Position numbers and translations under genes: made by a program | Notes under the pieces: generated by a model | Database searches by the model: none | Told to the model about the DNA's origin: nothing | The model's input: the letters and a program-made list of their open reading frames with translations, nothing else | From: Coix lacryma-jobi var. lacryma-jobi | Lineage: Eukaryota > Streptophyta > Magnoliopsida > Poales > Poaceae | NCBI GenBank assembly: GCA_009763385.1 | Contig: CM019823.1 | Location: 95,801,104-95,865,103 of the forward strand | Length of the DNA: 64,000 nucleotides | Direction of reading: 5' to 3' | Shown here: piece after piece, positions 45,410 to 56,050 of the stretch | How the letters are laid out: each line of letters opens with the position of its first letter | How positions within the stretch are numbered: the first letter of the stretch is position 1

Positions 45410-45646
45410 ACTCGTTGTTAGAGGATGGAGATCCCGTGTGTCTGTACCACCTGCTTACCTAAACCCTTAGTTTTGGGGCGCTAGTCTGTCTTTTGGTTAG
45501 TCGGGTCTGTATCTTTCTTTTCGTATCTTTTCCCCTTATCAGTCTGTTGTTATCTGTCAATCATGTACCCTTGCACCAATGGAGTTTGTCAGTCAGTTGT
45601 TTTCAGAACTTAATCAATGGATGCTAAGTTCCAAGTTACTTAATAG

Positions 45647-46782
45647 ATGCCTGTGAACACTCGCACTGGAGCTGGAAGTTCTCAGGAGGCTGACCCTCCA
45701 AACCCTCCACCTGTACCTGCTACGCTAGCAGATGCCATCGCAGCCTTGGCAGCCGCTGCTAACCTGATGGCTCAAAACCAAGGACAACAGAACAATGGCC
45801 ACCGTGGTCGCCACAACATCAACCATGAGACCACATATGTGGATTTCACCGAAACCCGTCCACCGGTCTTTATGAAGGCCGATGAACCCCTTGAAGCTGA
45901 TGATTGGCTCCGCACCATGGAGCAGAAGTTTGGTCTTCTCCACTGCACCGACACCCAGAAGCCCCGGTTCGCTTCTCAGCAGCTTCGTGGTCCAGCAAGC
46001 GCTTGGTATGCCAACCTGTTGGCTGCCCAGCCCGAGGGCCATTAGTTGACCTGGGAAGAGTTCCGCACAGCTTTCCGTGCTCATCACATCCCTTCTGGAG
46101 TAATGAAGATGAAGCTTGATCAGTTTCTGGCACTGCAGCAGAAGGACTCCACAGTGATGCAGTACGTGGGTCAGTTCAATCACCTTAGCCAGTATGCCTT
46201 GGAGTACGTCAACACGGACGAGAAGAAGAGGGACTGTTTCCTTAGGGGACTGCACCCTAAGATCCGCAGAAGTATGTCTAATAACCTGACCGGTTCGTAT
46301 CATGATGCCGTTGACCGGGCTGTTGCTTTGAGGAGAGCAATCGCCAGTACCAAGAGGAAAAGAAGAAGAAGAAAGCAGGATCTAGCAGTTTCTCTGGCGG
46401 TCACAAGCGCCAGAGGGTCATTTATCACCCTAGCCACCACCAAAATCCCCACCTTACCCCACCAGCAAGTGGTCGTCCGTACTGCGGCCACCACCCACAA
46501 CGCCAACCAGCAAAGTGCCACAGCAGCCGAACGCCCCAGGTGTTCGTATCACAACCCACACAAACCGCTTACAACCATCCCTGCTACAACTGCGGCCAAA
46601 CTGGCCACTGGGCTCGTGAGTGCCCAAAGCCCAAGAGATATGCTCAGAAGGGTCCTGGAGGATCTCAGCAGCAGCAGCACCGTGTCCAGCAGCAGCATGC
46701 TCAGAAGGGCAAGGTTTTCAAGAAGCACGGGCAAGTCTACTACACCGCCGTCAGCGACATCCCAGAAGGGAAGCCGTCATGA
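45647..46782 (+). pseudogene. Family B gag
   Basis: MPVNTRTGAGSSQ start, Pro/Ala-rich lead, then the core: FTETRPPVF, DDWLRTMEQKFGLL, LRGPASAWYANLL. TAG at 46043-46045, then TWEEFRTAFRAHHIP and KRDCFLRGLHPKIRRSM in the same frame. A shift in the AAGAAGAAGAA tract near 46360 moves the reading to the zinc knuckle CYNCGQTGHWAREC (about 46580-46620) and QQQHRVQQQH to a stop at 46782. Confidence 0.85.
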
Positions 46783-47069
46783 TCGGTAGGTTTCCCGTTG
46801 CCAATCATCCCGCAGTCGTGCTGTTTGATTCTGGTGCATCGCATTCCTTCATCAGTCGTACTTTTGTCTTTGAGCATGGGATATCAATTGGGGAATTGAA
46901 AGAAAATTTCTGCATATTTTCGCCTGGAGGGCGTATAAGTACTAAGGAGGTAGTTCGTAATATACCAGTGATGTTGGGGGAACATGTATTTCCTACCACC
47001 ATGATAGTGCTTCGTGATCAGGAAATAGATGTCATAGGCATGAATTGGATGTGTCAGTATAAAGCATGA
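46779..47069 (+). CDS. Family B aspartic protease
   Basis: Begins at MIGRFPVANHPA, overlapping the end of gag in another frame. Active site VLFDSGASHSFIS (D-S-G intact, the only intact in-frame triad among the window's proteases). IGMNWMCQYKA corresponds to the conserved 'GMDWL' helix. A stop at 47067-47069 separates it from RT. Confidence 0.8.
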   Translation: MIGRFPVANHPAVVLFDSGASHSFISRTFVFEHGISIGELKENFCIFSPGGRISTKEVVRNIPVMLGEHVFPTTMIVLRDQEIDVIGMNWMCQYKA

Positions 47070-47088
47070 TGGACATCCTGAATAGGTT

Positions 47089-48195
47089 GTGAGAGTGGAC
47101 ATTCCTAACAGTACCTCCAAGCTCCTTCTACAACTCCCAATGCCTCCGAAACCAGCAGCCACGCAGTTGAATACCACCTATGTTCAGGAGACCAGAGACA
47201 TCCCCGTGGTCTGCGAATTCCCTGATGTTTTTCCAGAAGACTTACCTGGCCTACCTCCTGACCGTGATGTTGAGTTTGCCATAGAGCTTAAGCCCGGGAC
47301 TGCTCCTATATCCCGCAGAGCTTATCGAATGCCTCCCAGAGAGTTGGCAGAGCTAAAAATTCAGTTACAAGAGTTGCTGGATAAGGGCTTCATTCGCCCA
47401 AGTTCATCTCCTTGGGGCTGTCCTGCAATCTTTGTGAAGAAGAAAGACAAGAGTCTCAGATTATGCATTGATTACCGCCCACTCAACGAGGTCACTATCA
47501 AAAATAAATATCCCTTGCCTCGTATTGATCTTCTTTTTGACCAGCTAGCTGGAGCCAGAGTATTCTCCAAGATTGACCTCAGATCTGGCTACCACCAAAT
47601 AAAAATACGTCCCGAAGGCATTCCTAAAACAACTTTCACTACTAGGTACGGCCTCTATGAGTACCTAGTCATGTCCTTCGGTTTGACCAATGCCCCTGCC
47701 CACTTCATGTACCTCATGAACTCCGTATTCATGCCGGAGCTTGATAAATTTGTGGTCGTGTTCATTGACGACATCCTTGTCTACTCAAAAACCCCTGAAA
47801 AACATGCCGAACATCTTCGTATCGTTCTATCCCGCCTCAGAGATCATCAGCTTTATGCCAAGTTCAGTAAATGTGAGTTCTGGTTAGATCAGATACAGTT
47901 CCTTGGTCATGTCCTATCCGCCGAAGGAGTGTCAGTCGATCCCGGAAAGGTGGCAGACATTCTGGATTGGGAGCCACCTACCACTGTTCACGGAGTCCGC
48001 AGCTTCATGGGAATGGCTGGATATTATCGCCGTTTCATCCCGGATTTCTCCAGAATCGCCAAGCCTATCACCGAGTTGTTGAAGAATTCTGTGAAGTTTG
48101 TCTGGTCACCAGCTGTGAGCAGGCCTTTCAAACCTAAAGAAACTGTTAACCACGTCACCAGTGCTAGCCCAGCCAAACATCGAAAAGCCCTTTGA
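47089..48195 (+). CDS. Family B reverse transcriptase
   Basis: VVCEFPDVFPEDLPGLPPDR, ELKPGTAPISRRAYRM, SLRLCIDYRPLNEVT, IDLRSGYHQIKI, catalytic VVFIDDILVYSK (near 47760-47790), LGHVLSAEGVSVDP. After KFVWSPA the frame is lost, and RNase H begins in another frame at about 48200. A nearly full RT domain. Confidence 0.9.
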   Translation: MRVDIPNSTSKLLLQLPMPPKPAATQLNTTYVQETRDIPVVCEFPDVFPEDLPGLPPDRDVEFAIELKPGTAPISRRAYRMPPRELAELKIQLQELLDKGFIRPSSSPWGCPAIFVKKKDKSLRLCIDYRPLNEVTIKNKYPLPRIDLLFDQLAGARVFSKIDLRSGYHQIKIRPEGIPKTTFTTRYGLYEYLVMSFGLTNAPAHFMYLMNSVFMPELDKFVVVFIDDILVYSKTPEKHAEHLRIVLSRLRDHQLYAKFSKCEFWLDQIQFLGHVLSAEGVSVDPGKVADILDWEPPTTVHGVRSFMGMAGYYRRFIPDFSRIAKPITELLKNSVKFVWSPAVSRPFKPKETVNHVTSASPAKHRKAL

Positions 48196-48792
48196 TGTCT
48201 ACTGTGATGCGTCTGTACTGGTTTGGGCTGTGTTTTGATGCAAGAAGGTCGAGTGATCGCGTATGCCTCCCGGCAGCTCAAGCGACATGAAGAGAATTAT
48301 CCAACCCATGATCTTGAGTTAGCAGCAGTGGTGCATGCCTTAAAGATCTGGCGTCATTATTTGTTGGGCAGTACCTGTAATATGTACACTGATCACAAAA
48401 GCCTGAAGTATATCTTCACTCAAGAAGAGCTGAATATGAGACAGAGAAGATGGCTCGAGTTGATTAAGGACTATGATCTCGAAGTACATTACCATCCGGG
48501 TAAGGCGAATGTAGTCGCCGATGCGCTCAGTCGCAAGTCATACTGCAACTGTCTGGTGATGAAACCCTATGGTTCTTCCCTATGTTATGAATTGGAAAAG
48601 CTGGGTATTGAGATGGTTCCGCAGGGAACTCTGAATAATATCAGGATAGAAACACCTATCAGGGAACAGATCATCACTGCACAGAAAGATAACCCTGGAA
48701 TCAAGCACATCGTCGAAAGGATCCGAGCCGAAAAACTGATTGTTTCAGGATTGATGATGCAGGAGTGGTTTGGTTCAAGAACCGACTGGTAA
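48196..48792 (+). pseudogene. Family B RNase H and linker to integrase
   Basis: The first catalytic segment (FDVYCDAS) lies just before 48223 in a different frame. From 48223: GCVLMQEGRVIAYASRQLKR, the E of HDLELAAVVHAL, YTDHKSLKYIF, ADALSRK. It ends at a shift (48790) within the integrase N-terminus. Confidence 0.85.
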
Positions 48793-49518
48793 TTCCCAAA
48801 GTGCCTGAGTTGAGGCAGTTAATCCTTGATGAAGCACACTTGACTAGATTCTCTATCCACCCTGGCAGCAACAAGATGTACCAAGACTTGAGGCAGAGAT
48901 TCTGGTGGACAAAGATGAAGATTGAAATCGCCCGGTATGTCGCTCAATGTGATACTTACCAGAGGGTTAAAGCTGTGCACATGAAGCCCGGAGGAGAATT
49001 GCAACCCTTACCTGTACCTGCTTGGAAGTGGGACGATATCAGTATGGATTTTATCAATGGACTACCCAAAACACCAAGGGTTTTGATTCCATCTGGGTGA
49101 TCGTGGATCGCCTCACTAAGCAAGCTCACTTCGTGCCAGTCAAGACTAGCTACACAGTCCCCACTTACGCCGCTATGTACAAGAAACAACATTGTAAAAA
49201 CTCCATGGCGTACCAAGACCATTATCTCTGATCGTGGTACCCAGTTCGTCGCAAAATTCTGGAAAGCATTCCATACCTCACTTGGAACCAAAACTCTTGC
49301 ATAGCACAACATATCATCCACAAACGGATGGACAAACTGAGCGAGTCAACCAAGTGTTAGAGGACATGTTGAGAGCCTGCGTGCTCACCTTCGCAGATAC
49401 TTGGGATGACTGTTTAGCCTTGGCAGATTCATATAATAACAGTTACCAAGAAAGAAAGCTTAAAATGGCACCCTTTGAAGCACTGTACGGTCGCCGTTGT
49501 CATACACCTCTCAGTTGA
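48765..49518 (+). pseudogene. Family B integrase core
   Basis: Three successive frames (from 48765, 49022 and 49234). Zinc region: AHLTRFSIHPGSNKMYQDL and CDTYQRVK, where the second Cys of CxxC is Tyr-Gln-Arg. First Asp ISMDFINGLP, second in the ISDRGTQF region near 49220, Glu in HPQTDGQTERVNQ. Then FALADSYNNSYQ-type helix and APFEALYGRRCHTPL. Each break is a single-base shift. Confidence 0.85.
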
Positions 49519-49678
49519 TCTGAACCTGGAGAAAGGAATTCTTTGGGGTTGACCTAGTAAAAGATATGGAAGAAAAAGTCAAGCAAATACAAGAGAATAT
49601 GAAGATTGCGCAGTCTCGACAGAAGAGCTATGCTGACAAGAGACGTCGACCTTTGGAGTTCCAGATCGGAGATATTAT

Positions 49679-50090
49679 GTGTATCTGAAGGTCTCACCCA
49701 CCAAGGGAGTCACTCGTTTTGGAGTCAAGGGAAAGTTAGCACCACGCTATATTGGTCCCTTTGAAATTCTGGAACGTTTGTGGCAAGGTAGCTTACAACT
49801 GAAGTTACCCGATCATCTTTCCGCAGTCCATAATGTGTTTCACGTCTCCCAACTCAAGAAATGTCTCCGAATACCCGAACACGTGGTGGAAGTTGAAGGT
49901 GTTGAGTTAGAACCTGATCTGTCATACTCTGAGTATCCAGTCCGTGTGTTGGATTACAAGGACCGTGTTACCCGGAGGACTACCACAAGATGGTACAAGA
50001 TCCAGTGGAGCCAACACTCTGAAGAAGAAGCCACTTGGAATTCGAAGACTTCTTAGCAAAGGCTTATCCCGCTTTCTGGATACTTGTAGA
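49679..50090 (+). pseudogene. Family B integrase C-terminus and chromodomain
   Basis: GVKGKLAPRYIGPFEILER (GPY/F), HNVFHVSQLKKCLR, then chromodomain YPVRVLDYKDRVTRR, WYKIQWSQHSEEEATW. One base is missing at about 50038, after which the other frame continues with FEDF and AKAYP, the normal chromodomain end. This is the domain that in related elements recognises histone tail marks. Confidence 0.85.
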
Positions 50091-50142
50091 TGTAAAGTTT
50101 TGTCTTTGTCTTTTGAGGCGCGGAATCTCGGGGCGAGATTTC

Positions 50143-50159
50143 TTTTAGGGTGGAGGCGC
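50143..50159 (+). other. Polypurine tract of family B
   Basis: TTTTAGGGTGGAGGCGC directly before the 3' LTR TGTAACACC. Confidence 0.8.
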
Positions 50160-53100
50160 TGTAACACCTCTGGTGATTAATATGTAATTAACCTGACATG
50201 TCATCATATTTAGTCATTAATCATCCTTGCCATGCATTATGTTTGTCTAATGCTTGTTTTGCATTTACCTTTTCTGGAGTGACTTGTAGTGATCTCTTTT
50301 CAAAAACCCTAAGGTCCAAATCTTCCTATAAGGGCAAAATGGTAATTTCATCTCTGTGTCTAGCTGTGTAAATCTTGTTGAGTTGAGTATCCTGATGTTT
50401 TGTTGTGTTGATCAAAGTTCAAAATCAGAAAGAGATTTAAATCCCTTTTGAAAAACCCTAAATTTCCAACTCTAGTTTTACCCTCTTTTTCTAATTCAAA
50501 AACTATTCAAATTTGAGGGTTGGTTCTTTTAGCAAAGTTGTAGATCTTGTCAAGAGAACACTTTGGTGTTTACAGATTTTCAAGTTTCAATATAAAATCA
50601 GAAGTAATTTCAAATTCTTCCAAACTTCAATTTTGTCCCCTTTTCGTTTTCAAAATTATCTCAAAAACAACTTTTGAGTTTCAGAAAAAGTTTATGTTGA
50701 CAAAGTTGTAGGTCTCAAAGTTTTGAGCAACTTTGGTGTTTTGAGTTTTTGCTGCTCAGTTCCAAATTTTGGAGTTATTTCAAAAATCCAGTTAGAAGGG
50801 AGGATGATGTCTCTGCGCACGAGCTTTAAAGCAAGGGGCCCCGGCCGATGGCGGCGCAGCCTCAGCCTCGCCAAGCCCGGCTGACCCGCGTCCGTGTCGC
50901 CCGAGGCCAGCGCTAAGCGCTCGAGCCTCCCGAGCCCCTACCTACCCCCGCCTTGCCATCCCCTACCCTACCCTCCTCTTTCCCTACGGCCGCGGACAGC
51001 GCGCAGATGCCGGCCGCCGGCAAGCCGCCGCGCCGCGCGCGAGCTCCCACCCACACCGAGCCGCCCTACCTTGCTCCCTACCCTACCTCCGTTGATGCCG
51101 CGCGCGCGAACGCTCCTCCCCCCTCGCCCGGACCCCCCCGGCGCCGCCCCGCGGCTATAAAAGCCGCCGAGCTCCGCCATTTGCCGCCCACCACGGCCGC
51201 CCGAGCCACCAACCACCCCCAGCGCCCCCTCCTAGCCCTCCACCCCCACCGCTTCGCCTGAGCTGCTCCACCTTCCCGATCACCAATTTCACCTCTACCC
51301 CTCTACCGCCTCCTATCGCCGCACAGGAGCTTCGTCCCCGACTCCGGCAAACGGCCGCGTTTCGGCTTAGCGAGAAATTCGCCGCCGTGAGTGCTTCTCT
51401 TTTCCCTCCCTCCGACCCCTGCCCTCTCTTCCTCACCTCAGCGCGCTCTGACCGCACCCTCGGCGACCTCTTTTGTGGACAGAGCCACCGACCGCCGTTC
51501 GCCGCCAAGAGATCTGCCACCACCATCGGACTCCCTCCTCCGACCCTTCACCGCCTCGCCGAGTCTCCCTCCCGACTCACGGTGAGCTCGCGAATCTTCC
51601 CCCACCTCGGCTTTCCCAGCGCGAGCCCCGAGCGGCCGGTCCCTCCGTCCGCCTCGTCTGCGATTCGCCCGAGCCCTGCGAGGAAGGAACACAGTGCTCT
51701 TTTTTCCTTTTTTGGAAAGATATGAATAGTGTTCCTTTTTCATCTTTTTTGTGATTTTTTGTGTTGCTCCAAAAATTCTGAAATTTGATGGTAGACTCTT
51801 TATACCTTAAAGTATTTTATAAAAATATAAAACTGACTTTTCTTCAAGAATTTGAAAATGTAAAATCCCTCTTTTAATTAATATGGATGGTTTTTGTTTT
51901 TTTAGAAAATCATTTATAACTCCAAAAATAATGAGATAAATTTTTGTGAGTTTCTATGCCATGTTTAGTCTCTGGTGTAATTTTGAAGTCTTTTGGAACA
52001 AGTTGATTTTTTGAGCATTTATTTTAATTGTAAATAGTGCCTTTTGTTAATTAATGACTGATTTTAATTGAGCACCTTAATGACCTCCAAAATAATGAAA
52101 TTTGTTTTGACATCTTTTTATACCATAATGAACTTATGAGATTAATTTGGTAATTTTTGGAGCAACTTCATAAAATGACCTTTTTAAATAATTAGGAAAA
52201 ATAGAAATCAAGTAGGGTTCATGTTATATGCCCTGTGATGTGACTTTTGGGATTGTTTGCTGTTCATAGACCCCACCCTTTGGTCTATGATGTTTGTGAT
52301 GCCATGCATGATTTGTGCTTAGGTCGGATAAATGATGCTTAATAGGTTGATTAATTTTGCTTAGGGATAAAGATAAGTAACTTTTTGTCCACACTAAGAA
52401 GTTACTTACACGATAGAAAGTTGTACTCTAGAATCAGTAGGTTTTGTCCTGCGTTTTAGCAAGCCTATTGTTCATGTCAGCATCCTCATAAGCATACATC
52501 ATTGCATCCGTATAGTGACCGAAGGAGAAAACATCAAAGTCGAGCAGCCGCTGACGGACCTACCCCTGAGCGACCCCGAGCTCCGACACCTGCACTACCG
52601 ACCCCGAGCCTGTCCTCTTTGCTCTTCAAGGCAAGCCCCGGTGCATTTTAACCCTTCCTTATTTTTATAAAAGTTTACTTAAAATGTCTTTGAGTTAAAC
52701 TACTAACTACTGCATTAGGTTATAGGAGTTGTGTGATGACCTATTACCTGCACTGTTTACCTCCACCAGAAGATCCACCTGCCCTGTTTAAAAACTATTT
52801 GCAAATGCTTAGTGATGCTATACAATAGATTTGGCAATAAAATGCCAATTTCAAAAGTGTGATCACTTAAAGAATTTTTATGGGAATTGGGTTTTACTCC
52901 CCGGCCATTGGCTAGGTATCTGATCCGTACCTAGTCAATTGCGAGGAGAGGTTGTCCGAGAGCGTACGGTGCCGTCATGTTGTAGTCCGGGACTCAACAG
53001 TTGACACCGACCGGGACAGGGTTGAAAACTGACAGGACTATTACGCTTGGGTGAGATATAACCAAGGTATGGTTCTGGCAGAAAAATTTAGGGACCATCC

Positions 53101-54108
53101 GTATGGGGCCTGGTGGCCAAGACTTGCAACTATTCACATACTTCGGAAAGCTCTGGCTCCGAGGAATCCTTTATTGGACCGACAACCGCGCACTGGGAGT
53201 GGAGAGATGGCGGAAGTAGCATGTACCCACGTGGTCGTCGTACCTGGATAGGAGTGGTGTACTGTACTTCCGGGTGGCGTAGGACCGGGCCCAATCTTGG
53301 AGGAATCATGGTAGACGAGTTGGCGTATGCAAGCTTGGGTGCTACATATGCAGTGTGGATAGGGATCCTCAGCTGAGTATTATTTATCCGGATTAACGTT
53401 GCTCCTCGGTTATGGAGACTTGGTCACTGACTGTCAACGGAGAGTGGTTCTCAACTAGGTATGTTTTGGAAGGTAAAATGAATCATGAGCAATGAAGAAT
53501 TGAGAAATACTTGAACCTTTACAAGAATAGAACAAGGTTTACAAAAATGCTTTTTCTGCAAAATACTTGATCTTGCTTAAGCCTTACCTGACTTCCTAAG
53601 CCTCTCATTCCTGAGTCTTCTTCCTTTTCTTTAGTAGGGTAAGTCTTGTTGAGTACCCCAGTACTCAGGGTTTGTTACCCATGCTGCAGGTATGACTGAG
53701 TCCCCGATGTGTCTTGCGCCCTGCTGCATGACCATCGTCCAGGAAGAGGCCGATGAGGCCGAAGACTAAAGTGTACACCCTCGGGCTGGGTGATTACAAG
53801 TATCTTATTTTGTTGTACTCCGCTACGTTGCCTATTTCTATTACCCGAACATGGTTTGTAATAACTGCACCTTTAATCTTATTTGGAACCTTAGTTTGTA
53901 AAACTAATGTTATTTAAGTCTTCCGCTCTGTATTCCGATGTTATTTGTAAAAGTATCCAGTGCTATGACCGAATTGTAAGATGATCCTGCGGACGATCGG
54001 CGCTGATGCAGCCCAGTGACGAACAGTCTTAATCACGCGGAACATCGGTTCGGCTGTCAGAGGCTGACGGGGACCGGTGGGCCATGGGATTAGGACCGTT
54101 CCGCCACA
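50160..54108 (+). repeat. 3' LTR of family B
   Basis: Partner of 40500-44464. In the first 560 bp I count about a dozen one-base indels, mostly in short runs, but only three substitutions. TATA at 51156. Confidence 0.93.
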
Positions 54109-54190
54109 CCGGCTCCCTAAGGAAGCCAAGTAATTAGATTACTTCTTGCTTAATTCACCAAGTGTTTTACAATTCCTATATATAGCAAAC
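54109..54190 (-). repeat. Reina-2 3' LTR, inner part with TATA
   Basis: On the minus strand TATATATAGG lies near 54175-54186, a plausible promoter. The exact inner LTR border is unclear; TGCTATATATAGG preceded by CAAGGGAGTT is one candidate. Confidence 0.45.
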
Positions 54191-54220
54191 TCCCTTGACT
54201 AATTAAAAAATAAACGATAA

Positions 54221-55042
54221 TTAAGATAATTGGGCTTTTAGCCCCCCTAACTCAGGCGCCTGATCCCAGCCACTGGTGGGCCTCCTCCTGGTGTATTGCA
54301 CACCAGTCATAACATCTCTCCCTTCTTCGACAAACAGCTCGTCCTCGAGCTGGACATTGGGGTAGAGGGCTTTGAAGTCGTCGAGAGCTTCCCATGTCGC
54401 GGCATCATCCGGAAGCCCCTGCCACTTGATCAGCAGCCTCCACTGGTCGCGGCGCAGTTGAGCGCGCACAACCTTCTCCGAGGCAGGTAGCAGGAGCCCT
54501 TCGGAGACAAGTGGCACCACTGCCGGCGTCGCAGGAGGATCACCACGCCACGGTTTGAGCAGCCCGACGTGGAAGACATCATGGAGACGTGCAGTCTCGG
54601 GCAGCTGTAGGCGATAGGCCACCGAGCCAATGCGTTCCAGAACGCTGAACGGTCCGACGTAGCGAGGACGAAGCTTGCCCTTAACCGGCGTCGCTAGCGA
54701 GTGGGAGGGGCGGTGAAGAAGTCGGAGCAGCACCCAATCACCCACGGCGAAGTCAACAGCCCGGTGGTGCTCGTCGTAGCGCTCCTTGGCGTGTTGCTGA
54801 GCCTGGAGGAGGCGCTCCCGGACCTCGACGAGGAACGCGTCGCGGTCCCGGAGCATGGTGTCGGCGTCCTCCGTCTCAGCCGCCCCTTCCTGGTGGGGCA
54901 AAAGGGGCGGTGGTGGTGTGCCGTAGACTACCTCAAATGGAGTCGCCTGCAGCGCCGTGTCTCGTGTGGTACGATGTATTGTAGCAGTACTCCGCCCATG
55001 ACAGCCAGTCGACCCAAGAGCGCGGCCTGTCACCGGTTGCAC
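54221..55042 (-). CDS. Reina-2 integrase C-terminus with chromodomain
   Basis: A 273-codon ORF; its first 30 or so codons are out of frame with the integrase core at 54933-55595, so a one-base shift separates them near 54960-55000. From about residue 35 it reads TPFEVVYGTPPP, then KGKLRPRYVGPFSVLERIG (integrase C-terminal GPY/F region), RLHDVFHVGLLKPW, and a chromodomain (about 195-240: VVRAQLRRDQWRLLIKWQGLPDD, ATWEALDDFKALYP). Chromodomains in this clade target integration to particular chromatin. Followed by Reina-2 LTR. Confidence 0.85.
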   Translation of the reverse strand: MQPVTGRALGSTGCHGRSTATIHRTTRDTALQATPFEVVYGTPPPPLLPHQEGAAETEDADTMLRDRDAFLVEVRERLLQAQQHAKERYDEHHRAVDFAVGDWVLLRLLHRPSHSLATPVKGKLRPRYVGPFSVLERIGSVAYRLQLPETARLHDVFHVGLLKPWRGDPPATPAVVPLVSEGLLLPASEKVVRAQLRRDQWRLLIKWQGLPDDAATWEALDDFKALYPNVQLEDELFVEEGRDVMTGVQYTRRRPTSGWDQAPELGGLKAQLS

Positions 55043-55595
55043 AACGCAAATACATGGCGATCACCTTGTTGACGACCTCGGACTGGCCATCCGTCTGTGG
55101 GTGGAAGGCCGTGCTGAGTCGCTGCTTCACACCTGCAAGGCGGAACAAGTCCCTCCACAAGTGGCTGGTGAAGACCGGATCGCGGTCGCTGACAATGGAG
55201 GTGGGGAAGCCATGGAGCCGCATGATCCCCTCGAAGAAGACGCGAGCCACTGACGCAGTCGTGTAGGGGTGGCTGAGAGCGATGAAGTGCGCGTACTTGG
55301 AGAAGCGACCCACCACCGTCAGGATCCCGGACTTGCCATGTACCTTGGGAAGAGCGTCGATGAAGTCCATGGAGATGTCGGCCCACACTTGGGATGGCAC
55401 ATCCAAGGGCTGCAGGAGACCGGCTGGCTGCGTCGTGGGCGTTTTATTGCGTTGGCACACGCTGCACGTGCGGATGTAGTCTTGCACAAGCTTGCGGTAG
55501 CCAGGGATGTAGAAGTCGCTGCATAGCCGCACGAGAGTCTTTTGAACACCCTCATGCCCCGTGGTGTGCGCCAAGGTCACCACCTGGTGGTGCAA
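54933..55595 (-). CDS. Reina-2 integrase core
   Basis: HHCC zinc region (LAHTTGHEGVQKTL; CSVCQRNK), first Asp in ISMDFIDALP, second in VSDRDPVF, Glu in HPQTDGQSEVVNK. All three catalytic residues are present. The ORF begins after a stop upstream that separates it from RNase H, and its last residues are frameshifted. Confidence 0.85.
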   Translation of the reverse strand: MHHQVVTLAHTTGHEGVQKTLVRLCSDFYIPGYRKLVQDYIRTCSVCQRNKTPTTQPAGLLQPLDVPSQVWADISMDFIDALPKVHGKSGILTVVGRFSKYAHFIALSHPYTTASVARVFFEGIMRLHGFPTSIVSDRDPVFTSHLWRDLFRLAGVKQRLSTAFHPQTDGQSEVVNKVIAMYLRCATGDRPRSWVDWLSWAEYCYNTSYHTRHGAAGDSI

Positions 55596-55599
55596 GTCC

Positions 55600-56050
55600 T
55601 ACAGGTCGGGAATGTAGATGCGTTTGCCGTGGAGGAGGAAGCCGTCCGCGGCGGTCTAGGGCGCCTCCAGCGTCCCCCCACCGGGTCCGCCCGGGTGGCT
55701 GCCCGGATGTCGTCGTAGAGGGCGAAAGACGGCCCCGACAAGGTGAATGCTGCCACCGCGTCCTCGTCGCGGCGGCCCGCCGCCACCGAGTTGAGCCGAC
55801 CGGGGCGGTATTCGACCGTGAAATCGAACCCGAGCAACTTGCTAACCCACTAGTGTTGCGGAACAGTGGAAAGCCGCTGGTCGAGCAGGAACTTCAAGCT
55901 GTAATGGTTCGTGCGGACGAGGAAGCGGTGCCCCCAAAAGTACGGCCGCCAATGCTGGACTGCCTGCACCAGTCTGATCAGCTCGCGCTCGTAGGCCACT
56001 AGCTTGACGTGGCGGGCGACGAAGGGCCGACTGAAGAAGCCAGGGGACCC
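55600..56050 (-). pseudogene. Reina-2 RNase H, frame-broken
   Basis: The region between RT and integrase reads in mixed frames: FSRPFVARHVKLVAYERELI, RTNHYSLKFLLDQRL, and LLGFDFTVEYRPGRLN. The catalytic DCDASGAG is at the end of the RT ORF (about 56095). A stop at 55851-55853 and shifts near 56040 break it. Confidence 0.65.

Larger units (their letters stand above)
40500..54108 (+). mobile_element. Tekay/Del-like Ty3 chromovirus, family B, complete with TSD
   Basis: 13,609 bp. LTRs 40500-44464 (3965 bp) and 50160-54108 (3949 bp). Target duplication CCGGC at 40495-40499 and 54109-54113. Primer site after the 5' LTR; polypurine tract TTTTAGGGTGGAGGCGC before the 3' LTR. Order: H3-tail-like ORF, gag, protease, RT, RNase H, integrase, chromodomain. 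All domains are present but broken by many one-base shifts. It is inserted in the LTR of Reina-2. Long LTRs and a chromodomain fit the Tekay lineage. Confidence 0.9.
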
